From: Candidatus Nomurabacteria bacterium
GTDB lineage: Bacteria > Patescibacteriota > Minisyncoccia > Phycocordibacterales > UBA9973
Length of the DNA: 10,239 bases
Direction: 5' to 3'
Assembly: GCA_028286705.1 (NCBI GenBank)
Contig: JAQBRC010000012.1
Span: 1 to 10,239, forward strand
How positions within the stretch are numbered: position 1 is the first letter of the stretch; every line of letters begins with the position of its first letter. Positions 1 through 5,752 of this stretch are shown one piece after another. The notes under the pieces were generated by a model. It ran no database searches. It was not told the origin of the DNA and saw only the letters and a program-made list of their open reading frames with translations. The position numbers and the translations under genes were made by a program.

Positions 1-136
1 CAGTATCTGTCCAACATTTAAAGAGAAGATACCATACGACAGCGAATCGCTGCACTTTCAGACAAAAGGCAAACTTATCGCTTACTCCTACGAATTCTGT
101 GCCACTCAGTGGTATTGGCTTACAGGAAAAATCTAA
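1..136 (+). CDS. 3' end of an unrecognised protein gene (partial)
   Basis: An open frame runs from the window edge (first full codon at 2) to TAA at 134-136, giving 44 residues of a C-terminus. The piece is rich in aromatic residues (YSYEF, then QWYWL near the end) and ends TGKI. I do not recognise a family. Support for this frame: it stops 4 nt before a strong terminator hairpin, as expected for a real gene end. Frame 1 has a stop at 19-21. Frame 3 stays open but runs straight through the terminator and into the tRNA, so it is unlikely to be coding. The gene converges on the minus-strand tRNA-Thr. Confidence is limited by the short length. Confidence 0.45.
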   Translation, partial: SICPTFKEKIPYDSESLHFQTKGKLIAYSYEFCATQWYWLTGKI

Positions 137-140
137 AGCC

Positions 141-176
141 AAAAGGCCTCGAACAATTTGTTCGAGGCCTTTTATT
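141..176. terminator. Bidirectional intrinsic terminator between the partial gene and tRNA-Thr
   Basis: A perfect 14-bp inverted repeat (141-154 with 160-173, core GGCCTCGAAC) encloses a 5-nt loop. It is flanked by A residues on the left and T residues on the right (TTTTATTATT on the plus strand, TTTT on the minus strand), so it can stop transcription both ways: the plus-strand gene ending at 136 and the minus-strand tRNA ending at 179. Confidence 0.88.
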
Positions 177-178
177 AT

Positions 179-254
179 TGGAGCCGGATGTCAGACTTGA
201 ACTGACGACCTCCGCTTTACAAAAGCATTGCTCTACCAACTGAGCTAATCCGGC
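179..254 (-). tRNA. tRNA-Thr (anticodon UGU), CCA encoded
   Basis: On the minus strand this folds as a complete 76-nt cloverleaf. The acceptor stem has seven Watson-Crick pairs (GCCGGAT with ATCCGGC), the D arm is GCTC/GAGC with loop AGTTGGTA, and the anticodon loop is TTTGTAA, giving anticodon UGU for Thr ACN codons. The variable loop is AGGTC, the T arm GTCAG/CTGAC with loop TTCAAGT, and the CCA tail is encoded at 181-179. G1-C72 and C2-G71, typical of tRNA-Thr, are present. Two details stand out: the discriminator base 73 is U, whereas E. coli tRNA-Thr has A, and the anticodon stem has an A27-G43 mismatch plus a U28-G42 wobble. It lies 40 bp behind the stop of the 141-aa gene on the same strand with no clear promoter of its own, so it is probably processed from the rpsB-tsf transcript. 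Confidence 0.95.
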
Positions 255-257
255 GTA

Positions 258-283
258 TATCCTAGTGGAGTACGACTAGGATA
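258..283 (-). other. Stem-loop between the 141-aa gene and tRNA-Thr
   Basis: A perfect 9-bp inverted repeat (258-266 with 275-283, arm ACTAGGATA) encloses an 8-nt loop. On the minus strand it lies after the stop codon at 295 and 4 nt before the tRNA 5' end, with no T tract following, so it does not look like a terminator for the operon. A role as a processing or mRNA 3'-end protecting hairpin is inference. Confidence 0.45.
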
Positions 284-294
284 ACAGATTTTTA

Positions 295-720
295 TTATTC
301 TGACAAATCTGTATCAGGGGTGGAAATGGGTTCGATTTCTACGATTTTCTTCTTGCGAATTGAACGTACAGCCTTCTTAGCTGGTCTTGAAAGATTGGCT
401 AAGAAGTATGATGAGGGACCGTGTTCCAGTCCTGTCAGAGCATCTTTATTAACAAACGCTGACTTGGACTGGGGGAAGAGGGTAACGAATGCGTTACGAG
501 CCTTCTTGTTGCCCCAGAGACTTGCCTGCTTGCTGTATCGGAGTCCTCCGTACCAGCTGCGACGTGCCATGCGCACAATCTTATTAGCTGAATGTACAAG
601 GTCTTGAGTACCGACAGTCTTCACGGGCTTCTCCTGCTCACTACGCCACCACAACAGCATGGCGCTTATCCAAAGCGCTATGAGGAGCACTATAAGAACA
701 ATGGCCAGCGTGAGGATCAT
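295..720 (-). CDS. Unrecognised single-pass membrane protein, 141 aa, coupled to tsf
   Basis: The N-terminus is one long hydrophobic segment (about residues 2-25, ending LLWW), followed by a strongly basic, presumably cytoplasmic region. The basic region has R/K clusters around 48-75, an RPAKKAV stretch near 112-118 and an RKKK run at 122-125. A short acidic tail (EIEPISTPDTDLSE) closes the protein. No enzyme motif is visible and I cannot name the family. The ATG overlaps the tsf stop by one base (TAATG), so translation is probably coupled to EF-Ts synthesis and the stoichiometry set by ribosomes finishing tsf. There is no Shine-Dalgarno sequence. Membership in a ribosomal-protein operon plus a basic tail would fit an RNA- or ribosome-facing membrane protein, but that is only inference. 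The complementary plus-strand ORF at 320-607 is a shadow. Confidence 0.75.
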   Translation of the reverse strand: MILTLAIVLIVLLIALWISAMLLWWRSEQEKPVKTVGTQDLVHSANKIVRMARRSWYGGLRYSKQASLWGNKKARNAFVTLFPQSKSAFVNKDALTGLEHGPSSYFLANLSRPAKKAVRSIRKKKIVEIEPISTPDTDLSE

Positions 721-1505
721 TATGCGCCTACTGTATACAATACGAACTTCTGAACTGTTGCACCGTTATCCTTTGCATACTGTTCAATAGTCTTTTCAGG
801 AGCCTTGAAGAATGACTGGTTCAAGAGTGTCTGTTCAGCAAAGAATCCGTTGATCTTGCCTTCAAGCATCTTGTCCTTGATTTCCTGACTCTTGCCTTCA
901 CTTTGTGAAGCTACTTCTGCTTCCATCACTGACTTAACAGTCGCAATGTTCTCAGCAGATACTTCGTCCTTGCTAAGGAATGCAGGCTTCATAGCTGCAA
1001 CATGCATAGCAATGTCTTTAGCAACTTCTGGAGTACCACCCTGAAGGATAGTTACTGCAGCTGACTTCTTGTCAAAGTGCGTGTAGCCACTTACTACGTC
1101 GCCACTTAGTTCTTCAACGCCACCAAGGTGGATGTTTTCACCGATCTTTAGAACAAGGTCACTGATCAGAGTAACTGAGTCTTCCTGCATCTTTTCAACA
1201 CCAGTATCCCATGCCATATCAACAAGCTTGTTAGCAAGTTCTACGAAGTCCTCGTTGCGGGCAACGAAGTCAGTCTCACAGTTAAGGACAAGGGTGATAA
1301 CACGCTTGCCGTCTGTGCGCATCACTACGACACCGTCAGCAGCTGAACGATCAGACTTCTTCTGGGCAGCTTCGCCGCCTTTCTTCTGAAGGATAACGAT
1401 GGCCTTTTCCATGTCACCATTAGCTTCTTCAAGGGCCTTGCGGCACTGCATCACAGAGATGCCTGTCTTATCACGAAGTTCTTTTACTTGTTCTGTAGTG
1501 ATCAT
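720..1505 (-). CDS. tsf: Elongation factor Ts
   Basis: EF-Ts is the guanine nucleotide exchange factor that releases GDP from EF-Tu during elongation. The 261-residue protein has the full domain order. An N-terminal UBA-like EF-Tu-binding domain (about 3-40) has the typical opening EQVKELRDKTG and MQCRKALEEANGD. The core then carries the signature CETDFVARN (76-84), whose Asp-Phe pair (79-80) inserts near the Mg site of EF-Tu. DIAMHVAAMKP follows (164-174), and the C-terminal signature region EGKINGFFAEQTLLNQ is at 215-230. Length is slightly below the E. coli protein (283 aa). It lies 28 bp behind rpsB, the classic bacterial order, and overlaps the next gene by one base. The 28 nt before the ATG are pyrimidine- and A/T-rich with no Shine-Dalgarno motif. 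Confidence 0.97.
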   Translation of the reverse strand: MITTEQVKELRDKTGISVMQCRKALEEANGDMEKAIVILQKKGGEAAQKKSDRSAADGVVVMRTDGKRVITLVLNCETDFVARNEDFVELANKLVDMAWDTGVEKMQEDSVTLISDLVLKIGENIHLGGVEELSGDVVSGYTHFDKKSAAVTILQGGTPEVAKDIAMHVAAMKPAFLSKDEVSAENIATVKSVMEAEVASQSEGKSQEIKDKMLEGKINGFFAEQTLLNQSFFKAPEKTIEQYAKDNGATVQKFVLYTVGA

Positions 1506-1533
1506 AGTGTAGGGGAATTAGGTTAATTAAAAA

Positions 1534-2205
1534 TTATTGCTGGTATGCGTCCTTCAGTATAGCAAGGATTGCCTTGATAGAAGAAGCAGAACCGTCGTTT
1601 GCAATGATAGGGTATTCGATTGCGCGGATTGAACAGTCAGTGTTGCCGATAGTGATCATCGGGATGTTGCTCTTGCGAGCTTCTGCAACTGCAATGTGTT
1701 CCTTCTTAGGGTCAACGATGATAAGTGCATCAGGAAGCTTGGCTACGCCAACCATACCGCTGAAGTACTTGTTAAGGCGTTCCATTTCACGAGACATAAG
1801 CAACTGTTCCTTTTTAGTGAACTTTGCTAGTTCTCCGTTAGTGGTCTTTTCACGCATGTCTTCAAGCTTGTTGATACGACGCTTGATTTCAGTGAAGTTA
1901 GTAAGCATTCCACCAATCCAACGTTCTGTAACGAATGGCTGGTTAAGTCCTGTAGCAACATCCTGCACTGAAGCACGTGATTCTGGCTTAACACCAACGA
2001 ACAATACTGTCTTTCCAGAAGCGGCTAGGCCCTTAAGGAAGTTAACGGCAGCCTCGATCTGAGGAATAGTCTTTTCGATGTCGATAATGTCTACCTTGTC
2101 CTTTGTTCCGTAAATGAACTTAGAAACGGTAGGGTGACGACGAGTACGAGAGTATCCATAGTGGACACCTGCCTCCATGAGGTCTTTAGGGTCAATAGTT
2201 TTCAT
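1534..2205 (-). CDS. rpsB: 30S ribosomal protein S2
   Basis: S2 is a late-assembling small-subunit protein near the mRNA exit region. The 223-residue product starts MKTIDPKDLMEAGVHYGYSR, matching the family opening (L-EAGVHFGH-TRRWNP). It contains the expected later blocks: VDIIDIEKT (38-46), LFVGVKPES (68-76), the signature ERWIGGMLTNF (94-104), ALIIVDPKKEHIAVAEA (160-176) and the C-terminal IEYPIIANDGSASSI region (196-210). The frame is open upstream to an ATG at 2370, but those 55 extra codons have no S2 similarity and run through the predicted promoter and leader, so the ATG at 2203-2205 was chosen. It is slightly shorter than E. coli S2 (241 aa). It heads the rpsB-tsf operon, and no Shine-Dalgarno sequence precedes it. 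Confidence 0.96.
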   Translation of the reverse strand: MKTIDPKDLMEAGVHYGYSRTRRHPTVSKFIYGTKDKVDIIDIEKTIPQIEAAVNFLKGLAASGKTVLFVGVKPESRASVQDVATGLNQPFVTERWIGGMLTNFTEIKRRINKLEDMREKTTNGELAKFTKKEQLLMSREMERLNKYFSGMVGVAKLPDALIIVDPKKEHIAVAEARKSNIPMITIGNTDCSIRAIEYPIIANDGSASSIKAILAILKDAYQQ

Positions 2206-2218
2206 AACAATCTGTAGC

Positions 2219-2250
2219 AGGCTTGTATTGCGTTTTCGACGCACAAGCCT
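2219..2250 (-). promoter_or_regulatory. Stem-loop in the rpsB leader, candidate S2 autoregulatory site
   Basis: On the minus strand an 8-bp outer stem (AGGCTTGT with ACAAGCCT) continues, past a 3-nt bulge, into a 4-bp GCGT/ACGC inner stem with a 5-nt loop. It ends 13 nt before the rpsB ATG, within a leader of about 75 nt. In E. coli and other bacteria S2 represses its own operon through the rpsB leader. A similar role here is inferred from position and structure only. A smaller hairpin (TCATC/GATGA, 2267-2280) sits at the predicted 5' end of the transcript. Confidence 0.5.
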
Positions 2251-2286
2251 TAATAACTGAATAATTTCATCAAAAGATGAGCCGTA

Positions 2287-2315
2287 AATATAGCATTTGA
2301 AGGGGTTTTTGACAA
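2287..2315 (-). promoter_or_regulatory. Promoter of the rpsB-tsf operon
   Basis: Minus strand: -35 TTGTCA (2315-2310), a 17-bp spacer, and -10 TATATT (2292-2287) preceded by TGC, an extended -10. Each hexamer is one mismatch from the sigma-70 consensus. Predicted start is near 2280, about 75 nt upstream of the rpsB ATG. Confidence 0.65.
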
Positions 2316-2325
2316 GAGAAGGGAA

Positions 2326-2354
2326 TTGACTTTTAAGGTAAAATGTGCTATTAT
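2326..2354 (+). promoter_or_regulatory. Promoter of the 58-aa membrane protein gene
   Basis: Plus strand: -35 TTGACT (2326-2331), a 17-bp spacer, -10 TATTAT (2349-2354) preceded by TGC (extended -10). It is back-to-back with the rpsB promoter, with only 10 bp between the two -35 boxes. Predicted start near 2361 leaves a leader of about 44 nt. Confidence 0.65.
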
Positions 2355-2404
2355 TTTTTTTAGTAAACAAATTCTGTTCAAAACCTTAAAAAATCAATAT
2401 AGAT

Positions 2405-2581
2405 ATGAAAAATATTCAAATGACATGCATTGTTTTTGCTCTTCTATCGATTGCCCTGGCAATTGCGGCTCCTCTTGGCGGCATACTATTGGTAATAGTT
2501 ACTATGGTTATGACTATGATCCTTATATGGCCAGAATTAACTGAGTCCAAGCCGACCGATAAGGTCAGTAAGGAAAATTAA
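2405..2581 (+). CDS. Small hydrophobic membrane protein, 58 aa
   Basis: The frame starts MKNIQMTCIVFALL and ends DKVSKEN before TAA at 2579-2581. Residues 7-22 and 27-42 form two hydrophobic stretches separated by PLGG, most simply read as a membrane hairpin (or one long helix). A polar tail of about 16 residues (PELTESKPTDKVSKEN) follows. No family is recognised. Although very short, it is well supported as a gene: a good extended -10 promoter lies 50 bp upstream, an intrinsic terminator begins 20 bp after the stop, and it fills the whole interval as a single-gene unit. No Shine-Dalgarno sequence is visible. The overlapping 72-codon frame at 2326-2544 starts inside the promoter and has no protein-like pattern, so it was rejected. 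Confidence 0.65.
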   Translation: MKNIQMTCIVFALLSIALAIAAPLGGILLVIVTMVMTMILIWPELTESKPTDKVSKEN

Positions 2582-2601
2582 AGACAAATGTAATTTAATA
2601 T

Positions 2602-2637
2602 AGCTCCACGATAAATTCGAGGAGCTTTTTTTATTTC
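2602..2637 (+). terminator. Intrinsic terminator after the 58-aa gene
   Basis: AGCTCC (2602-2607) pairs with GGAGCT (2621-2626), an A-A mismatch follows, then CGA/TCG pairs further up the stem. The stem is followed by a run of T residues (TTTTTTTATTT). It also separates the 58-aa gene from proS. Confidence 0.85.
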
Positions 2638-2653
2638 CCATTTTGTGCGATTA

Positions 2654-2659
2654 TATAAG
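2654..2659 (+). promoter_or_regulatory. -10 element predicted for proS, nearly leaderless
   Basis: TATAAG lies 6 nt before the proS ATG (2666), so a start 6-7 nt downstream would fall on or next to the A of ATG. The -35 region (TTATTT, 2631-2636, in the T tract of the terminator) is a weak match. No Shine-Dalgarno sequence is present in this gap. Confidence 0.42.
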
Positions 2660-2665
2660 TGATTT

Positions 2666-3910
2666 ATGAGACAAACACAGCTTTTCACCAAAACTAGCAA
2701 GGACAACCCTTCAGACGAAGTATCTAAAAATGCACAGCTTTTAATACGCGCAGGCTATATCCACAAGGAAATGGCAGGGGTGTATTCAATATTGCCATTG
2801 GGATACCGTGTTATGGAAAAGATTATTGGTATCGTTAAGCAGGAAATGGATGCAATTGGAGGCATTCAGATGAAGACATCTGCAATCCAGAGCAAGGAAG
2901 TATGGGAGAAGACTAATCGTTGGAGCGATGATGTTGTTGATAACTGGTTTAAGACAACATTGAAGAACGGTACTGAAGTTGGTCTTTCATTTACCAACGA
3001 AGAAGCATATTCAAATATCGTAAAGAACTTTGTTAGCTCATACAAGGATCTTCCTTTGTATCCGTACGACTTCAAAACTATTTTTAGAAACGAAACACGC
3101 AGCAAGTCTGGCATTATGCGAGGACGTGAATTCTATTGGAAAGCCTTATATTCATTCTCAGCTGATCAGGAACAACACGATTTATTCTACGAGAAGGCAA
3201 AGGTTGCATACAGCAATGTATACAAGCGCGTAGGTCTTGGAGATTCTACATACATGACATTTGCATCAGGCGGAACATTTTCAAAGTATTCACACGAATT
3301 CCAAACAGTCTCAGAAGCGGGTGAAGACTTGATCTATATTGATGAGGCAAAAGGTATTGCTATCAACAAGGAAGTATTTACAGATGATGTTCTAGCAGAA
3401 TTGGGAATTGATAAATCAACTGTTATCGAAAAGAAAGCCATTGAAGTTGGAAATATCTTCTCACTTGGCTTTAAGTTCTCTGAGCCGTTTGAGCTAACAT
3501 ACAAAACAGCGGAAGGCACTGAAGTACCAGTATTTATGGGCTCATACGGTATCGGCATCACCCGTCTCATGGGAACTATCGTTGAAGTATTGTCTGATGA
3601 AAAAGGAATTGTATGGCCAGAAACTGTTGCTCCATTTAAGGTGCATCTGTTATCTCTTGGAGATACTGCTGAACAGGCAGAGTCTATCTATAGTCAGCTT
3701 CTAGCTAATGGTATTGAAGTATTATTTGATGACCGTCAGGGTGTTAGTGCGGGCGCAAAGTTTGCTGATAGCGACCTTCTTGGTATTCCACACCGTGTCG
3801 TTGTTTCAGATCGCAGTCTTGCCCAAGGCGGACTTGAGTATAAGCAGCGTACATCAACAGAGGCAACTATTGTTTCAGTTGAATCACTGATACAGCAGCT
3901 AACTGCATAA
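2666..3910 (+). CDS. proS: Prolyl-tRNA synthetase, short form without the editing insertion
   Basis: A class II aminoacyl-tRNA synthetase charging tRNA-Pro. The 414 residues contain motif 1 (AGVYSILPLGYRVMEKI, 37-53), the TNEE substrate loop (110-113), motif 2 (IFRNETR to KALYSF, 139-164), YSHEF (208-212), VGNIFSLG (261-268) and motif 3 (GSYGIGITRLMG, 292-303). The C-terminal anticodon-binding domain (about 325-414) includes the typical GVSAGAKFADSDLLGIPHRVVV. E. coli ProRS (572 aa) has an editing insertion of about 180 residues between the SHEF block and EVGHIF. Here only about 20 residues fill that place. Two usually conserved positions differ: Ala160 where KD-YSF has Asp, and Ser293 where GCYGIG has Cys. 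The ATG fits the family N-terminus. The gene leads a tight operon, with its stop 2 nt before mreB. Confidence 0.95.
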   Translation: MRQTQLFTKTSKDNPSDEVSKNAQLLIRAGYIHKEMAGVYSILPLGYRVMEKIIGIVKQEMDAIGGIQMKTSAIQSKEVWEKTNRWSDDVVDNWFKTTLKNGTEVGLSFTNEEAYSNIVKNFVSSYKDLPLYPYDFKTIFRNETRSKSGIMRGREFYWKALYSFSADQEQHDLFYEKAKVAYSNVYKRVGLGDSTYMTFASGGTFSKYSHEFQTVSEAGEDLIYIDEAKGIAINKEVFTDDVLAELGIDKSTVIEKKAIEVGNIFSLGFKFSEPFELTYKTAEGTEVPVFMGSYGIGITRLMGTIVEVLSDEKGIVWPETVAPFKVHLLSLGDTAEQAESIYSQLLANGIEVLFDDRQGVSAGAKFADSDLLGIPHRVVVSDRSLAQGGLEYKQRTSTEATIVSVESLIQQLTA

Positions 3911-3912
3911 CT

Positions 3913-4956
3913 ATGTTTAAAAAACTCTACGAACGATTTTCCAATAACATCGGTATCGACCTCGGTACCGCTAATACGCTCGTGTATGTAAAGGGGCAGG
4001 GTATCGTTATTAACGAGCCTAGTATCGTTGCAGTTAACCAGAAGACTGGGCAGATTGTTGCTATTGGACGAGAAGCGAAAGAGATGTGGGGAAAGACGCC
4101 TGAACACATCAAGATTATCCGTCCTCTTTCAGAAGGCGTTGTGTCTGACTTTGAAATGGCAGAAGAAATGCTGGCATACTTTATTAGAAAGGTTGAAAAG
4201 CTTTCTAATAAGTTTTTTAGACCCCGTGTAGTTATTGGTGTTCCTTCTGGAATCACTAACGTAGAACTGCGTGCTGTCTATGACGCAGGGATTGATGCTG
4301 GCGCACGCGAAGTTCATTTGGTTGAAGAAGCAATGGCAGCAGCTATTGGTATTCGGTTGCCGGTGCTTTCTGCAGATGCTTCATTTATTGTGGACATCGG
4401 AGGTGGAACAACTGACATCGCATTGATTGCATTAGGCGGCATTGTTCGCTCGTTGAACCTTCGTGTTGCAGGAGATCATTTTGATGCTCGTGTAATTGAC
4501 TATCTTCGTGACGAGTTTAAGCTGTTGGTTGGAGAACGAACTGCCGAGAACGTAAAGCTTGAGCTTGGTTCTGCTATTGAGACTGACTACATGGAAATTG
4601 AAGTGCGAGGAAGAGACTTGGTAACTGGCTTGCCTAAGGCGTTGATGGTAACTGATGGGGATATTCGTGAGGCATTTGCCCGCACTGTCGCACTACTTGT
4701 TGCTGGTATCAGAGAAGTGCTTGAAACTGCTCCGCCTGAAATGGTGTCTGACATTTTGCAGACAGGAATTGTGTTGAGTGGCGGGGGAGCAAACCTTCGC
4801 GGTCTTGCGATTTTGTTGCAGCAGGAATTGAAGTTGCCAGTGCATATTGCAGAAGATCCGCTTTCTGCTGTTGCTCGCGGTACCGGAATTATTTTGGAAC
4901 AGTTTGATAATTATAAGAATACGTTGTTATCAATGGAAGACCATGCCTCGTTATAA
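3913..4956 (+). CDS. mreB: Rod shape-determining protein MreB (bacterial actin)
   Basis: MreB forms ATP-dependent filaments under the membrane that guide lateral wall synthesis. The 347-residue protein is full length. The N-terminus FKKLYERF (2-9) looks like the amphipathic membrane-binding helix. Phosphate-1 is GIDLGTANT (14-22), followed by PSIVAV and the conserved VPSGIT (110-115). EEAMAAAIG (138-146) and phosphate-2 VDIGGGTTDIA (160-170) are intact, and the adenosine motif is LSGGGANLRG (288-297). The C-terminus has EDPLSAVARGTG (314-325). The gene begins 2 nt after the proS stop without a Shine-Dalgarno sequence, so translational coupling is likely. It overlaps the true mreC start by 14 bp. 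Confidence 0.97.
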   Translation: MFKKLYERFSNNIGIDLGTANTLVYVKGQGIVINEPSIVAVNQKTGQIVAIGREAKEMWGKTPEHIKIIRPLSEGVVSDFEMAEEMLAYFIRKVEKLSNKFFRPRVVIGVPSGITNVELRAVYDAGIDAGAREVHLVEEAMAAAIGIRLPVLSADASFIVDIGGGTTDIALIALGGIVRSLNLRVAGDHFDARVIDYLRDEFKLLVGERTAENVKLELGSAIETDYMEIEVRGRDLVTGLPKALMVTDGDIREAFARTVALLVAGIREVLETAPPEMVSDILQTGIVLSGGGANLRGLAILLQQELKLPVHIAEDPLSAVARGTGIILEQFDNYKNTLLSMEDHASL

Positions 4957-5704
4957 TTCAAAAAAGAAAACCAGTCCGTTGAAAGCTGTTAACCCGTGGG
5001 TATTAAGAACCGGGGTTATTGTCGGCGTACTTTTGTTAATTGTTGCTGCAACCTATACCGTTAAGAAATTGTTCGGCAAGGCTCCTATTATCTATGGAGG
5101 AACAGTTGCGCAGCACCTGTTGTCCAAGAATTCATTGATCAGCAAGGTCAATGAACAGCAGAGTACATTGACTGCATATGATGCAGAGATAACTACGCTT
5201 CATCAGCTACAGAATGAGAATGCTGCATTGAAAGAAGAGCTCGGCAGAACTGTTGGTGGAAAGGGAATCTTGGGCCATGTTGTCACCCTGCCTAATCGTA
5301 GTTTTTATGACTCTATCCTGATTGATGCTGGAAGTGTTGAAGGCATACAGCCAGGGGCTATTGTATATGCATTTAACAGCATTGCGTTGGGTACGATTAG
5401 TGACGTAACGGATCATACAGCAACGGTGTGGCTCTATAGCGCAGCAGGGAGACAGACATCTGGTACAGCTGTGGAGAACAATGTCGCTGTTACATTAGTG
5501 GGACGTGGAGGAGGAGAGTACGAAGTGCAGTTGCCTCGTGACGTACCGTTTAATGTTGGAGACATAGTGTCATTGCAATCAGTACAGGTTGCATCACTCG
5601 CTGTTGTGGAAAAAGTTATTACTGATCCTCGTGATCCGTTTCAGCGATTGTTGGCGAAGGTACCTGTGAATCTGCAGGCGTTGAAGTTTGTGGTTGTTAA
5701 ATAG
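4943..5704 (+). CDS. mreC: Rod shape-determining protein MreC
   Basis: MreC links the MreB filament to the periplasmic wall synthases. The 253-residue product starts MPRYNSKKKTSPLK. It has a basic cytoplasmic N-terminus, one membrane helix (about 22-39), a coiled-coil stretch (about 65-103, with repeated E/L/Q heptads ending ALKEELGR) and then the beta-rich MreC domain. Recognisable family pieces there are the GHVV opening (111-114), a SFYDSILIDAGSVEGIQPGAIV block (120-141), and RDPFQRLLAKVPVNL near the end. The frame is open further upstream to 4847, but that would overlap mreB by 110 bp with non-family sequence. The ATG at 4943 gives the usual short mreB-mreC overlap. GGAAG 3 nt before it is the only weak Shine-Dalgarno-like sequence in the window. 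mreD, rodA and a PBP2 gene do not follow. Confidence 0.93.
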   Translation: MPRYNSKKKTSPLKAVNPWVLRTGVIVGVLLLIVAATYTVKKLFGKAPIIYGGTVAQHLLSKNSLISKVNEQQSTLTAYDAEITTLHQLQNENAALKEELGRTVGGKGILGHVVTLPNRSFYDSILIDAGSVEGIQPGAIVYAFNSIALGTISDVTDHTATVWLYSAAGRQTSGTAVENNVAVTLVGRGGGEYEVQLPRDVPFNVGDIVSLQSVQVASLAVVEKVITDPRDPFQRLLAKVPVNLQALKFVVVK

Positions 5705-5707
5705 GTT

Positions 5708-5735
5708 TTGACAATTAACGGTTCAGTGGTAAGGT
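5708..5735 (+). promoter_or_regulatory. Candidate promoter of the 98-aa gene
   Basis: A perfect -35 TTGACA (5708-5713) begins 3 nt after the mreC stop. With a 16-bp spacer it is followed by TAAGGT (5730-5735), a poor -10 but preceded by TGG (extended -10). Predicted start near 5742, about 11 nt before the ATG at 5753. Read-through from mreC is also possible because no terminator lies between. Confidence 0.42.
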
Positions 5736-5752
5736 AGTAAAAACTATTTTTT

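Noticed and set aside
258..300. Hairpin near tRNA-Thr read as a plus-strand terminator (T-rich stretch follows at 289-299)
   Set aside because: No plus-strand gene ends just upstream, and there is a gap of about 6 nt between stem and T run. The stem is better placed as an mRNA/tRNA spacer on the minus strand.
320..607. Plus-strand ORF opposite the 141-aa gene, and similar overlapping frames elsewhere
   Set aside because: These are shadows of genes on the other strand or frame, with no start signals or protein-like pattern.
2206..2370. N-terminal extension of rpsB to the ATG at 2370
   Set aside because: The 55 extra codons have no S2 similarity and would place both the predicted promoter and the leader stem-loop inside the gene. 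The family start matches the ATG at 2205.
2326..2544. 72-codon plus-strand ORF overlapping the 58-aa gene
   Set aside because: It begins in the promoter -35 region, so it could not be translated from that transcript, and has no coherent protein pattern. The 58-aa frame is the better gene.
4847..4942. Longer mreC start at 4847
   Set aside because: It would lie out of frame within the conserved C-terminus of mreB. MPRYNSKKK at 4943 is the natural basic start before the membrane helix.
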